Positions 48,708 to 56,842 of a stretch of DNA of 64,000 bases are shown here, one piece after another (the first letter of the stretch is position 1; each line of letters starts with the position of its first letter). The stretch covers positions 62,001 through 126,000 of the forward strand of contig CAWATM010000011.1 in the NCBI GenBank assembly GCA_963784895.1, given 5' to 3'. Below the pieces are notes generated by a model. It did not search any database. It was not told the DNA's origin and saw only the letters and a program-made list of their open reading frames with translations. The DNA comes from Gaiellasilicea sp963784895. GTDB taxonomy: Bacteria > Actinomycetota > Thermoleophilia > Gaiellales > Gaiellaceae. Made by a program: the position numbers and the translations under genes.

Positions 48708-49655
48708 GTGAGCGCATTCCCCGCGACACGCCTGCGGCGGCTGCGCCGGACGGACGCCATCAGGGGTCTCGTGCGGGAGACGCGGCTCGACCTCGATGAC
48801 TTCGTGCTGCCGCTCTTCGCCGGGCCCTCGACCGTCCGGAACGAGGAGCTTCCTGCGATGAGCCGTTACTCCCTCGAGGATCTCGTCGCAGAGGCCGGCG
48901 AGCTGGCCGGCCTCGGCGTCAAGGCGCTGCTCCTCTTCGGCGTGCCGGAGGAGAAGGACGACGAGGGGTCGGGCGCGTGGATCGAGGACGGGATCGTGCA
49001 GCGGGCGCTACGGGCCGTGCGCGCGGAGCAGCCCGAGCTTGTGCTGATCACCGACGTCTGCCTCTGCGAGTACACCGCGCACGGCCACTGCGGCGTCATC
49101 CGCGACGGCGAGGTCGCGAACGACGAGACACTCGAGCTGCTGGCGCGGACTGCAGCGAGCCACGTCGACGCCGGCGCGGACGCCGTCGCGCCGAGCGACA
49201 TGATGGATGGGCGTGTCGGCGCGATCCGCGAGGTGCTGCCGGAGACGCCGATCGTCGCGTACGCGGCCAAGTACGCCTCCGCCTTCTACGGCCCCTTCCG
49301 CGACGTCGCCGAGTCGACGCCGTCGTTCGGTGACCGGCGCGGCTACCAGATGGACCCGGCCAACGTGCGCGAGGCGCTGCGGGAGTGCGAGCTCGACCTC
49401 GCCGAGGGCGCCGACGTGCTGATGGTCAAGCCCGCGCTGCCGTACCTCGACGTCGTCCGCGCGGTGCGCGAGCGCTTCGACTGTCCCGTGGCGGCGTACA
49501 ACGTGTCGGGCGAGTACGCGATGGTGAAGGCCGCCGCTGCCGCCGGGCATCTGGACGAGCGCCTGGCGGCGCTCGAGTCGCTCACCGCGATCAAACGTGC
49601 CGGCGCCGACCTCGTCTTCTCCTACTGGACGAAGGAGCTCGCCCGTTGGCTCTGA
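48708..49655 (+). CDS. hemB: Porphobilinogen synthase (delta-aminolevulinate dehydratase)
   Basis: 315 aa. It condenses two 5-aminolevulinates to porphobilinogen. The zinc Cys site is ITDVCLCEYTAHGHCGVI, and Schiff-base lysines lie in VAYAAKYASAFYGPFRD and LMVKPALPYLDVV. VAPSDMMDGRVGAIRE is conserved. The GTG start is leaderless. It overlaps hemL by 10 bp, so the product order hemL to hemB runs against the gene order. Confidence 0.95.
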   Translation: MSAFPATRLRRLRRTDAIRGLVRETRLDLDDFVLPLFAGPSTVRNEELPAMSRYSLEDLVAEAGELAGLGVKALLLFGVPEEKDDEGSGAWIEDGIVQRALRAVRAEQPELVLITDVCLCEYTAHGHCGVIRDGEVANDETLELLARTAASHVDAGADAVAPSDMMDGRVGAIREVLPETPIVAYAAKYASAFYGPFRDVAESTPSFGDRRGYQMDPANVREALRECELDLAEGADVLMVKPALPYLDVVRAVRERFDCPVAAYNVSGEYAMVKAAAAAGHLDERLAALESLTAIKRAGADLVFSYWTKELARWL

Positions 49656-50908
49656 GGCAGAAATCGGATCTGGCCCGCCGCGCCGAGAAGCTGATCCCTG
49701 GCGGGGTCAACTCCCCCGTACGCGCGATGCGGAGTGTCGGTCTCGACGAGCCGGTCTTCATGCGCAGCGGCAGCGGCTCGACGGTCGAGGACGTCGACGG
49801 CAACCGCTACGTCGACTGGGTGATGAGCTGGGGCCCGCTCGTCTTCGGCCACGCCGACGAGGAGACGCTGGCGGCGATCGCCGACGCGGCCCGGCGCGGG
49901 ACGACGTTCGGTGCGCCGACCGAGGGTGAAGTCGACCTCGCCGCCGAGATCGTCGACGCGGTCCCGTCGGTGGAGATGGTGCGCCTCGTCTCCTCCGGGA
50001 CCGAGGCGGCGATGAGCGCGATCCGCCTGGCGCGCGGGTTCACCCGGCGCGACCGGGTGCTCAAGTTCGCCGGCTGCTACCACGGGCATTCGGACGGCCT
50101 GCTCGCCAGCGCGGGCTCAGGTCTCGCCACGCTCGGGATCCCCTCGAGCCCGGGTGTCCCGAGTGCGACTACCGCCGACACCGTCGTCACCAGCTACAAC
50201 GACGTCGACGCGACGGCCGCCGCGGTCGAGCGCTACGGCGAGGGCCTTGCGGCGATCGTCGTCGAACCGGTCGCGGGCAACATGGGCGTCGTCCCGCCCG
50301 AGCCTGGCTTCCTCGAAGCACTGCGAGTGCTCTGCGACGCCTCCGGTGCGCTGCTCGTCTTCGACGAGGTGATCACCGGCTTCCGCATCGCCCGCGGCGG
50401 CGCCCAAGAGCGCTTCGGCGTCCTGCCCGACCTGACGATCCTCGGCAAGATCGTCGGCGGGGGCCTCCCTGCGGCGGCGTTCGGCGGCCGGGCGGACGTG
50501 ATGGAGCGGCTCGCCCCGGCGGGCGACGTCTACCAGGCCGGGACGCTCTCGGGCAACCCGCTCGCGACGGCCGCCGGTACGTCCGTCCTGCGCCGCCTCC
50601 GCGATCCGGGTGTTTACGAGGAGCTCGAGGCGAAGGGCGCCCGGCTCGAGTCGGGACTCGCCCAGCTCGGCCGCGTCCAGCGCGTGGGCGCAATGGCGAC
50701 GCTCTTCCTCCGCGACGACCCCGTGCGCAGGTTCGAGGATGCGCAGGCGAGCGACACGGAGCGCTACGGCGCCCTCTTCCGCCACCTGCTCGAGCGCGGG
50801 ATCTACATCGCGCCGTCGCAGTTCGAGTGCCTGTTCGTCTCGCTCGCCCATTCGGACGAGGACATCGACCGCACCGTCGAGGCTGTTGGCGACTTCTTCC
50901 GCGACTGA
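49646..50908 (+). CDS. hemL: Glutamate-1-semialdehyde 2,1-aminomutase
   Basis: 420 aa. PLP enzyme that makes 5-aminolevulinate. It begins at TTG 49646 with AAGGAG 8 nt upstream, inside the hemB end; CTG 49652 (CTGA overlap) is the alternative. Motifs are AEKLIPGGVNSPVRAMRS, VSSGTEAAMSAIRLARG, KFAGCYHGHSDG, LVFDEVITGFRIARGG and the PLP-Lys in LTILGKIVGGGLPAAAFGG. Tetrapyrrole supply fits the cytochromes in this window. Confidence 0.95.
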   Translation: MALRQKSDLARRAEKLIPGGVNSPVRAMRSVGLDEPVFMRSGSGSTVEDVDGNRYVDWVMSWGPLVFGHADEETLAAIADAARRGTTFGAPTEGEVDLAAEIVDAVPSVEMVRLVSSGTEAAMSAIRLARGFTRRDRVLKFAGCYHGHSDGLLASAGSGLATLGIPSSPGVPSATTADTVVTSYNDVDATAAAVERYGEGLAAIVVEPVAGNMGVVPPEPGFLEALRVLCDASGALLVFDEVITGFRIARGGAQERFGVLPDLTILGKIVGGGLPAAAFGGRADVMERLAPAGDVYQAGTLSGNPLATAAGTSVLRRLRDPGVYEELEAKGARLESGLAQLGRVQRVGAMATLFLRDDPVRRFEDAQASDTERYGALFRHLLERGIYIAPSQFECLFVSLAHSDEDIDRTVEAVGDFFRD

Positions 50909-50909
50909 G

Positions 50910-51344
50910 GTGTTCGGTGTGATCGCGGCGGAGGCGGCGGCCGAAAGCCCACTCTGGGGCGACGCGTTGCGGGCCGATCCCGAGTGCGTGCACGTCTTCG
51001 GCGAGCTCGTGCCGGAGCGGTTCGCGCTCGGCGTCGAGACGATCTACGAGGGTTACCTGCTCCACTACGGCCGGCCGCGCCTCTTCACGCCGCCCGACGA
51101 GGATGTCGCGCTCCTGCTCGGCGACTACCTCTATGCCCACGGTCTCGTCCGGATCGCCGCCACCGGCGACCTCGACGCTGTCGCGGCGCTCGCGGAGCTG
51201 ATCTCGGCGTGCGCTGCTCTCCGCGCCGACGGCGAGAGCGGCGACGGCGACGCCTGGCTGGCCTGCGTCGGGCGGCTCGGCGGCGAGCCCGGGAGCGGCG
51301 CTGTCGAGAGCTCGCTGCGCGCGCACACCGAGCGGGTCGGTTAA
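50910..51344 (+). CDS. Hypothetical protein between hemL and ubiD
   Basis: 144 aa from a GTG one base after the hemL stop. It is mostly alpha-helical: VFGVIAAEAAAESPLWGDAL, VHVFGELVPERFALGVETIY and EGYLLHYGRPRLFTPPDEDV. No signal, membrane helix or metal motif is seen; three Cys are scattered. It is unknown to me. Position between haem and quinone/bc genes suggests a respiratory role, without direct evidence. Confidence 0.62.
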   Translation: MFGVIAAEAAAESPLWGDALRADPECVHVFGELVPERFALGVETIYEGYLLHYGRPRLFTPPDEDVALLLGDYLYAHGLVRIAATGDLDAVAALAELISACAALRADGESGDGDAWLACVGRLGGEPGSGAVESSLRAHTERVG

Positions 51345-51347
51345 GCT
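51342..51347 (+). promoter_or_regulatory. -10 box of the 47-aa membrane protein gene
   Basis: TAAGCT lies 6 nt before the ATG at 51354 and includes the stop codon of the preceding gene. Confidence 0.45.
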
Positions 51348-51353
51348 CGCGCC

Positions 51354-51497
51354 ATGACCGCCTGGCTCCTGGCCAACGCAGCCGAAGAGGGCAGGAACGT
51401 GATCGCCGGCATGCTCGTCGTCGGCCTGGTCTTCATCGCGGTGATCGCCCTCGGCGAGCTCTCGCGCATGGCACGCCGCCGGCGCGGCAGCCACTAG
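51354..51497 (+). CDS. 47-aa single-helix membrane protein
   Basis: MTAWLLANAAEEGRNVIAG is followed by one membrane helix (MLVVGLVFIAVIALGELSRM) and a basic tail (ARRRRGSH), so the N-terminus is outside and the tail in the cytoplasm. It has a -10 box 6 nt before the ATG. No family known to me; small single-helix proteins often stabilise respiratory complexes, and the bc-complex genes follow after ubiD. Confidence 0.55.
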   Translation: MTAWLLANAAEEGRNVIAGMLVVGLVFIAVIALGELSRMARRRRGSH

Positions 51498-51505
51498 CGC
51501 CTCCG

Positions 51506-51511
51506 TAGACT
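51506..51511 (+). promoter_or_regulatory. -10 box of ubiD
   Basis: TAGACT lies 8 nt before the ATG at 51520. Confidence 0.5.
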
Positions 51512-51519
51512 GGACGGCG

Positions 51520-53025
51520 ATGACGCCTCCGGCAGACCTGCGCGAGTGGATCCGCCTGCTCGAAGGCGAGGGCGAGCTCGTCCGCGTCGCGGCCGAGGTC
51601 GACCCCGATCTCGAGATCACGGAGATCGTCGACCGGACGGTGAAGGCCGGCGGGCCGGCACTCCTGTTCGAGAACCCGAAGGGCTCCGACCGGCCGCTGC
51701 TGATCAACCAGTTCGGGACCGAGCGGCGGATGTGCATGGCCTTCGGGGTCGAACGGTTGGACGACGTCGCGCGCAAGCTCGAGGATGTGCTCGAGATGCA
51801 GCCGCCGCAGGGCCTCGCCGAGAAGGTGCGCGGGCTGAAGAAGCTGAAGTCGATCGCCGACTCGCGGCCGAAGGTCGTCTCGCGCGGTGCGAGCCAGGAG
51901 GTCGTGCTCACCGGTGACGACGTCGACCTCGGCCTGCTCCCGATCCAGCGCTGTTGGCCGGGCGACCCGGCCCCGTTCATCACGCTGCCGGCTGTGATCA
52001 CGAAAGACCCGCACACAGGCGTCCGCAACGTCGGCATGTACCGGATGCAGAAGATCGACGCGCGCTCGACCTACATGCACTGGCAGATCCACAAGGACGG
52101 CCGCGCCGACTATCTCGCGACGGACGGGAAGATCCCCGTCGCCGTCGCGCTCGGGCTCGACCCGGTCACCGCCTACTCGGCGAGCGCGCCGCTGCCGAAG
52201 CACATCGACGAGTTCATGCTCGCCGGGTTCCTCAAGGGCGAGCCGGTCGAGCTCGTGCAGGCAAAGACCGTCGACCTCGAGGTGCCTGCGAACGCCGAGA
52301 TCGTGCTCGAGGGGACGATCGAAAAGGGGGAAGTCGGGCTCGAGGGCCCCTTCGGCGACCACACGGGCTATTACACGCCGCCGGAGCCGTTCCCCGTTTT
52401 CCGGCTCTCCGCGATCACGATGCGGCGCGACGCGATCTACCCCTCGATCGTCGTCGGCAAGCCGGTGCAGGAGGACGCGTGGCTCGGCAAGGCGACCGAG
52501 CGGATCTTCCTGCCCGCGATCCGGATGACCGTGCCGGAGATCGTCGACTACGACCTGCCCGTCTCCGGCGCGTTCCACAACTGTGTGATCGTCTCGATCC
52601 GCAAGGCCTTCCCCGGCCATGCACACAAGGTGATGCACGCGATCTGGGGTCTCGGGATGCTCAGCCTCTCGAAGTCGGTCGTCGTCGTCGACGCGCACGT
52701 GAACGTGCACGACTACGCGGAGGTCTTCTTCTACGTCGGGGCAAACGTCGACCCGAAGCGCGACGTCGTCATCGCAGAGGGCCCGCTCGACCACCTCGAC
52801 CATGCGCCGACGCGGCAGTTCGTCGGCGGCAAGCTGGGGATCGACGCGACCGCGAAGCTGCCGGAGGAAGGGGCGCGCGAGTGGCCCGAGGAGATCGCGA
52901 TGAGCGAGGAGATCCGAGAGCTCGTCGACCGCCGCTGGGCCGAGTACGCGATACCGACGCATGTCGACGGGGTTTCGGTACAGAATGGCTCTCGCCGCGG
53001 GTTGCGGCAGCTGATACGTCGTTGA
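51520..53025 (+). CDS. UbiD-family prenylated-FMN decarboxylase (MqnL type likely)
   Basis: 501 aa. Non-oxidative decarboxylase of an aromatic acid. Family blocks are GGPALLFENPKGSDRPLLIN, LPIQRCWPGDPAPFITLPAV, NVGMYRMQKIDARSTYMHWQ and the catalytic Arg/Glu region EGTIEKGEVGLEGPFGDHTG. VVVVDAHVNVHDYAEVFFYV is close to the C-terminus. UbiD needs prenyl-FMN from UbiX, encoded 2.5 kb on. In futalosine organisms this pair (MqnL/MqnM) decarboxylates the prenylated dihydroxynaphthoate. Symbol left open. Confidence 0.92.
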   Translation: MTPPADLREWIRLLEGEGELVRVAAEVDPDLEITEIVDRTVKAGGPALLFENPKGSDRPLLINQFGTERRMCMAFGVERLDDVARKLEDVLEMQPPQGLAEKVRGLKKLKSIADSRPKVVSRGASQEVVLTGDDVDLGLLPIQRCWPGDPAPFITLPAVITKDPHTGVRNVGMYRMQKIDARSTYMHWQIHKDGRADYLATDGKIPVAVALGLDPVTAYSASAPLPKHIDEFMLAGFLKGEPVELVQAKTVDLEVPANAEIVLEGTIEKGEVGLEGPFGDHTGYYTPPEPFPVFRLSAITMRRDAIYPSIVVGKPVQEDAWLGKATERIFLPAIRMTVPEIVDYDLPVSGAFHNCVIVSIRKAFPGHAHKVMHAIWGLGMLSLSKSVVVVDAHVNVHDYAEVFFYVGANVDPKRDVVIAEGPLDHLDHAPTRQFVGGKLGIDATAKLPEEGAREWPEEIAMSEEIRELVDRRWAEYAIPTHVDGVSVQNGSRRGLRQLIRR

Positions 53026-53051
53026 CAGCGCGCCAGACGCAGGGGTTGAAT
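53022..53051 (+). promoter_or_regulatory. Promoter of the qcrABC operon
   Basis: A full -35 TTGACA (53022-53027) and TTGAAT (53046-53051) are 18 bp apart, and TTGAAT ends 8 nt before the TTG start at 53060. This is one of few clear -35 boxes in the window. Confidence 0.45.
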
Positions 53052-53059
53052 CCAGACAC

Positions 53060-53968
53060 TTGAGCGAGAACGACCAGCCGCACCTGCCGCCGCCGAGCCT
53101 GTGGCCGATCGGCTTCGCCGTCGGCATCGCGTGCGTCCTGACCGGGATCGTCGTCAGCGAGATCGTCGCCGTCGTGGGTGCGGTGATCGCGCTCGCGTTC
53201 GGCTTCCTCTGGCTGCGCGACGTGACCAAGCCCGTCCGCACAGCCCCGGAACCGATCGAGCCGGAGCAGCCCGAGACGTACAAGGCGATCGAGCCGGCCC
53301 GGGACGACGAGCCCGAGACGTATCCGCGCAGCACCTTCCTCTCGGCGGCGACGCTCGGCCTCGGCGCCGTCATCGGCGGCCTGATCACGGTCCCAGTGCT
53401 CGGCTTCGCGGTGCTGCCCTCGTTCACGAACCAGGACGAGCAGGACGTCGAGCTCGGGCCGATCGACGAGTTCCCCGAGGGCGAGTTCGTGATCGCGACC
53501 TACATGGAGGACCCCGAGGTCGGTGAGGTGACGCGGCGGACGATGTTCATTCGCAACAACGGTCGCACCGAGGCGGGAGAGCCGTCGTTCACGATGCTCT
53601 ACTCGCGCTGCGCGCACCTCGGCTGCCCGGTGCAGCCGAACGGGCTGATCGACGAGGAGGGCGCGAAGACGATCGGGCCGCAGGACACGAGGCTGATCCC
53701 CGTCCTCGCCACCGGCTTCGGCTGCCCGTGCCACGGCGGCCAGTACGACACCGAGGGCAACCGGACGGCAGGCCCGCCCGTGCGCGCGCTCGACCGGGCC
53801 CAGTTCTCGATCAAGAACGGCAACCTCGTCCTGGGCGAGTTCTACTCGGTCGCCGAGGTCGAAGGTGCTGGCGCCCGGGCGCGGATCTACTCCTACGGCC
53901 GCCAGGTGCCGGGCGTGCACGTCGACGGCCCGTCGGCCTGGCTGTATCCGATCGAGGTGCCGCAATAG
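53060..53968 (+). CDS. qcrA: Rieske iron-sulfur subunit of the menaquinol-cytochrome c reductase
   Basis: 302 aa, TTG start. Two N-terminal helices (LWPIGFAVGIACVLTGIVVS; VVGAVIALAFGFLWL) precede a third (FLSAATLGLGAVIGGLITVP), the actinobacterial three-helix design. The Rieske cluster ligands are YSRCAHLGCPVQPNG and GFGCPCHGGQYDTEG; both additional Cys of the disulfide are there. It takes electrons from menaquinol. The stop codon is the UAG within an ATAG overlap with qcrB. Confidence 0.92.
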   Translation: MSENDQPHLPPPSLWPIGFAVGIACVLTGIVVSEIVAVVGAVIALAFGFLWLRDVTKPVRTAPEPIEPEQPETYKAIEPARDDEPETYPRSTFLSAATLGLGAVIGGLITVPVLGFAVLPSFTNQDEQDVELGPIDEFPEGEFVIATYMEDPEVGEVTRRTMFIRNNGRTEAGEPSFTMLYSRCAHLGCPVQPNGLIDEEGAKTIGPQDTRLIPVLATGFGCPCHGGQYDTEGNRTAGPPVRALDRAQFSIKNGNLVLGEFYSVAEVEGAGARARIYSYGRQVPGVHVDGPSAWLYPIEVPQ

Positions 53969-54756
53969 CCACGGCGCCCACGCGCAGCCAGCAGCTCAAG
54001 CACGTCGCCCTCTATCCGCTCGACTGGCTCGAGGAGCGCTCCGGTCTCGTCGGCGCGACCAAGTACTTCCTCTTCCGCAAGGTCCCACGCGACACGAGCT
54101 GGTTCCACACGCTCGGCTCGGCGACGCTGACCGCCTTCCTCGTCCAGGCGATCACGGGCGTCGTGCTCGCGTTCTATTACAAGCCCGACCCGGACTCGGC
54201 CTACCAGTCGATCCAGTTCATCACCAACGACCTCACGCTCGGGTGGCTCGTCCGCGGCATGCACAAGTGGGGCGCGAGCGTCTTCATCATCCTGATGTTC
54301 TTCCACATGGCCCGCGTCTTTCTCTTCGGCGCGTACAAGTATCCGCGCGAGCTGAACTGGATCATCGGCGTGCTCCTGCTCGCGATGGGCATGCTCGAGG
54401 GCTTCACCGGCTATCTGCTCCCGTGGGACCAGACGGCGTACTGGGCGACGGTCGTCGGGATCAACCTGAACGGGACGGCGCCGGTGCTCGGCCCCTTCCT
54501 CGCGCAGTTCCTCTCCGGGGGCGCCGAGATCGGGTCGGACACGCTGAGCAAGTTCTATTCGCTGCACATGCTCGTGATTCCCGGGGCGATCATCGGCCTG
54601 ATCATTCTCCACCTCTACCTCGTGATCCGGCTCGGCGTCAGCTCGCCGCCGTGGTCGCCCGAGGCCGCCGGGCGCGACCGGGTCGAGCCGCCGGCGCCGA
54701 AGGGCGGCCGCCGCGGGCTGGTGCGGCCGGGCCGGAGGAGCGCCAATGGCGAGTAG
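53965..54756 (+). CDS. qcrB: Cytochrome b6-type subunit of the bc complex, non-standard start
   Basis: 263 aa, the N-terminal (cytochrome b6-like) half with four helices and the haem His pairs: MHKWGASVFIILMFFHMARV and KFYSLHMLVIPGAIIGLIIL. GFTGYLLPWDQTAYWATVVG is the Qo-site region. The protein needs sequence before KHVALYPLDWLEERSGL, but the frame has no ATG/GTG there. ATA at 53965 (overlapping the qcrA stop as ATAG, with GAGG 7 nt upstream) or CTG at 53938 are the candidates; a -1 shift from qcrA is another. It overlaps the next gene by 11 bp. Confidence 0.92.
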   Translation: MATAPTRSQQLKHVALYPLDWLEERSGLVGATKYFLFRKVPRDTSWFHTLGSATLTAFLVQAITGVVLAFYYKPDPDSAYQSIQFITNDLTLGWLVRGMHKWGASVFIILMFFHMARVFLFGAYKYPRELNWIIGVLLLAMGMLEGFTGYLLPWDQTAYWATVVGINLNGTAPVLGPFLAQFLSGGAEIGSDTLSKFYSLHMLVIPGAIIGLIILHLYLVIRLGVSSPPWSPEAAGRDRVEPPAPKGGRRGLVRPGRRSANGE

Positions 54757-55570
54757 GCGGATCGAGGCGCGGCGGGCGCAGCACAAGCGCTACAAGGAGG
54801 ACGTCGAGCGCGAGGGCAAGGCGTTCTTCCCGCACGCGATGTTCCACGACACGGTGATGAGCCTCGTCGTCGTCTGCGTGATCATCGGCCTCGCCTGTGT
54901 CTGGTACTTCACCGCCGAAGGTTCCGACGACCCCGGCTGGCTCGGCCCGCACTACACCGAGAAGGCCGACCCCGGCACGACCGACTTCATCCCGCGCCCG
55001 GACTGGTTCTTCTACTTCCTCTTCTACCTGCTCCGGATCTTCAAGTGGCCCGACACCGTCGTGCTCGGCACCGTCGGCATTCCGAACATCCTGCTCGCGA
55101 TCCTGATCGCGTTGCCGTTCATCGACCTCCGCCGAGAGCGGCGGCTGTCGCGCCGGCCGGTGGCGATCGTCGCCGCGGTCATCGTCGTCGTCGCGATGGG
55201 AACGCTGACGTACAAGGGCGCGACGGCCGAGGAGGCACTCGGCTCGCAGCTCGTCACGGCCGTGCCGGAGTGGGCCGAGGCGCAAGGATTCGAGGACAAC
55301 GAGGAGGCGATCGCTGGGGCTGAGATCTTTGCCCAGGTCGGCTGCGGCCAGTGCCACCAGTACCTCGGCACCGGCGCCTCCAACCTCGGCGCCCCCGACC
55401 TCTCGGACGTCGGTGCGAGCAACCGCGGGCCCGAGTTCTTCGCGAGCTACGTCGCCAACCCCGCCCAGTTCGGCAACAACGTGATGCCGCCGTACGCCGG
55501 TCTCGGCGAGGAGAATTTGCGGCTGCTGGGCGTGTTCCTCGACGCCTCCAAGGGCCCCGAGGGCGAGTAG
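54746..55570 (+). CDS. qcrC: Subunit IV-cytochrome c fusion of the bc complex
   Basis: 274 aa. The N-terminal part is subunit IV (C-terminal half of cytochrome b): DFIPRPDWFFYFLFYLLRIF carries the PDWF quinol-site motif, and three helices follow. The C-terminal 90 residues are a c-type haem domain: VGCGQCHQYLGTGAS with Met ligand in NNVMPPYAGLGEE. Bacillus QcrC has the same fusion. It hands electrons to oxidases, and PuuD's own haem domain could feed the same pool. Confidence 0.92.
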   Translation: MASRRIEARRAQHKRYKEDVEREGKAFFPHAMFHDTVMSLVVVCVIIGLACVWYFTAEGSDDPGWLGPHYTEKADPGTTDFIPRPDWFFYFLFYLLRIFKWPDTVVLGTVGIPNILLAILIALPFIDLRRERRLSRRPVAIVAAVIVVVAMGTLTYKGATAEEALGSQLVTAVPEWAEAQGFEDNEEAIAGAEIFAQVGCGQCHQYLGTGASNLGAPDLSDVGASNRGPEFFASYVANPAQFGNNVMPPYAGLGEENLRLLGVFLDASKGPEGE

Positions 55571-55571
55571 T

Positions 55572-56159
55572 TTGAACATCTTCCTCGGCGTCACCGGCGC
55601 GTCGGGCGCGCCGTACGCCGCCAGGCTGCTGCGCGCGCTCACCGAGGCGGGTTGCGACGTCGGCCTGACCGCGTCCGCGGCCGGGATCGAGGTGATCGCG
55701 ACCGAGCTCTACGGCGACGCGACGCTGCCGCGCGACGAGGTGCTCGAGCGGTTCACCGGCGGCGCTGCGACCGTGAGCGTCTATGGGATCAACGACTACA
55801 AGAGCCCGTATGCCTCCGGCTCCGCCAAGGTCGACGCCTACGTCGTCTGCCCCTGCTCGATGTCGACCGTCGGCACGCTCGCGACCGGCGCGATGGCGAA
55901 CCTGATCCACCGCGCCGCGTCGGTCGCGCTGAAGGAGGGGCGCAAGCTCGTGCTCGTGCCGCGCGAGACGCCTCTCTCCTCGATCCACCTGAACGGGCTC
56001 GCGACGCTGCAGCAGGCGGGCGCGGTGATCCTCTTCGCCGCGCCGGGCTTTTACCACGGCGCCGAGACGGTCGACGACCTCATCGACTTCATCGTGGCGC
56101 GGATCCTCGACCAGCTCGGGCTCGACAACACGCTCGTCGCCCGCTGGGGGCAGTCGTGA
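55572..56159 (+). CDS. ubiX: UbiX-type flavin prenyltransferase
   Basis: 195 aa, TTG start one base after the qcrC stop. It prenylates FMN to make the UbiD cofactor. FLGVTGASGAPYAARLLRAL, CPCSMSTVGTLATGAMANLI and VLVPRETPLSSIHLNGLATL are the flavin and prenyl-phosphate motifs. No TTG-specific Shine-Dalgarno is evident. In this pathway it would serve the UbiD/MqnL enzyme. Overlaps menG by 4 bp (GTGA). Confidence 0.93.
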   Translation: MNIFLGVTGASGAPYAARLLRALTEAGCDVGLTASAAGIEVIATELYGDATLPRDEVLERFTGGAATVSVYGINDYKSPYASGSAKVDAYVVCPCSMSTVGTLATGAMANLIHRAASVALKEGRKLVLVPRETPLSSIHLNGLATLQQAGAVILFAAPGFYHGAETVDDLIDFIVARILDQLGLDNTLVARWGQS

Positions 56160-56842
56160 GCCACGAATCCGGGACGCTGCCGGCCGAGGGCGTCCGCACG
56201 ATGTTCGACCGGATCGCGCCGGTCTACGACCTGATGAACCGCGTCATGACCGTCGGGCTCGACCAGCGCTGGCGCCGCCTGACCGTGCGTGAGGTCGTCT
56301 CGGCCGGCGACCGCGTGCTCGACGGCTGCTGCGGCACCGGCGATCTCGCCGTCGCAGCTCGCAAGGCGGGTGCCGGCGAGGTGACCGGCCTCGACTTCTC
56401 GGCGCGGATGCTCGAGCGCGCCGCACGGAAGGAGCCGGCGATCGAGTGGATCCAGGGCGACCTGCTCGAGCTGCCCTTCGAGGACGGCTCGTTCGATGCG
56501 GCCACCGTCGGCTTCGGCGTCCGCAACGTCGCCGACCTCGAGCGCGGGCTCGCCGAGTTGCGGCGCGTCCTGCGGCCGGGCGGCCGGCTCGGCATCCTCG
56601 AGATCACGAAGCCGACTGGGCCGCTGAAGCTCTTCTACAAGCTCTGGTTCGACGTCCTGATCCCGCTTGCCGGCAAGGTTCTCCCGGGCGGCAAGGCGTA
56701 CACGTACCTGCCGGCCAGCGTGCGCCGCTTTCCCGGCCCGGGGGAACTGGCCGAGCTGCTGGCTGGGCACGGCTTTGGCGACGTCACGTATCGCCGCCTC
56801 GGCGGCGGTATCGTCGCGCTCCATACCGGGACGGCGGCATGA
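56156..56842 (+). CDS. menG: Demethylmenaquinone methyltransferase
   Basis: 228 aa. SAM-dependent methylation, the last step of menaquinone synthesis. MFDRIAPVYDLMNRVMTVGL is the UbiE/MenG signature 1; VLDGCCGTGDLAVAARKAG is the SAM loop; GFGVRNVADLERGLAELRRV is signature 2. The GTG overlaps the ubiX stop and the stop overlaps the next ATG (ATGA). Confidence 0.93.
   Translation: MSHESGTLPAEGVRTMFDRIAPVYDLMNRVMTVGLDQRWRRLTVREVVSAGDRVLDGCCGTGDLAVAARKAGAGEVTGLDFSARMLERAARKEPAIEWIQGDLLELPFEDGSFDAATVGFGVRNVADLERGLAELRRVLRPGGRLGILEITKPTGPLKLFYKLWFDVLIPLAGKVLPGGKAYTYLPASVRRFPGPGELAELLAGHGFGDVTYRRLGGGIVALHTGTAA

Noticed and set aside
53938..53968. Programmed -1 frameshift joining qcrA and qcrB
   Set aside because: The frames are in the right relation, but no slippery heptamer is visible; a non-standard start is simpler.
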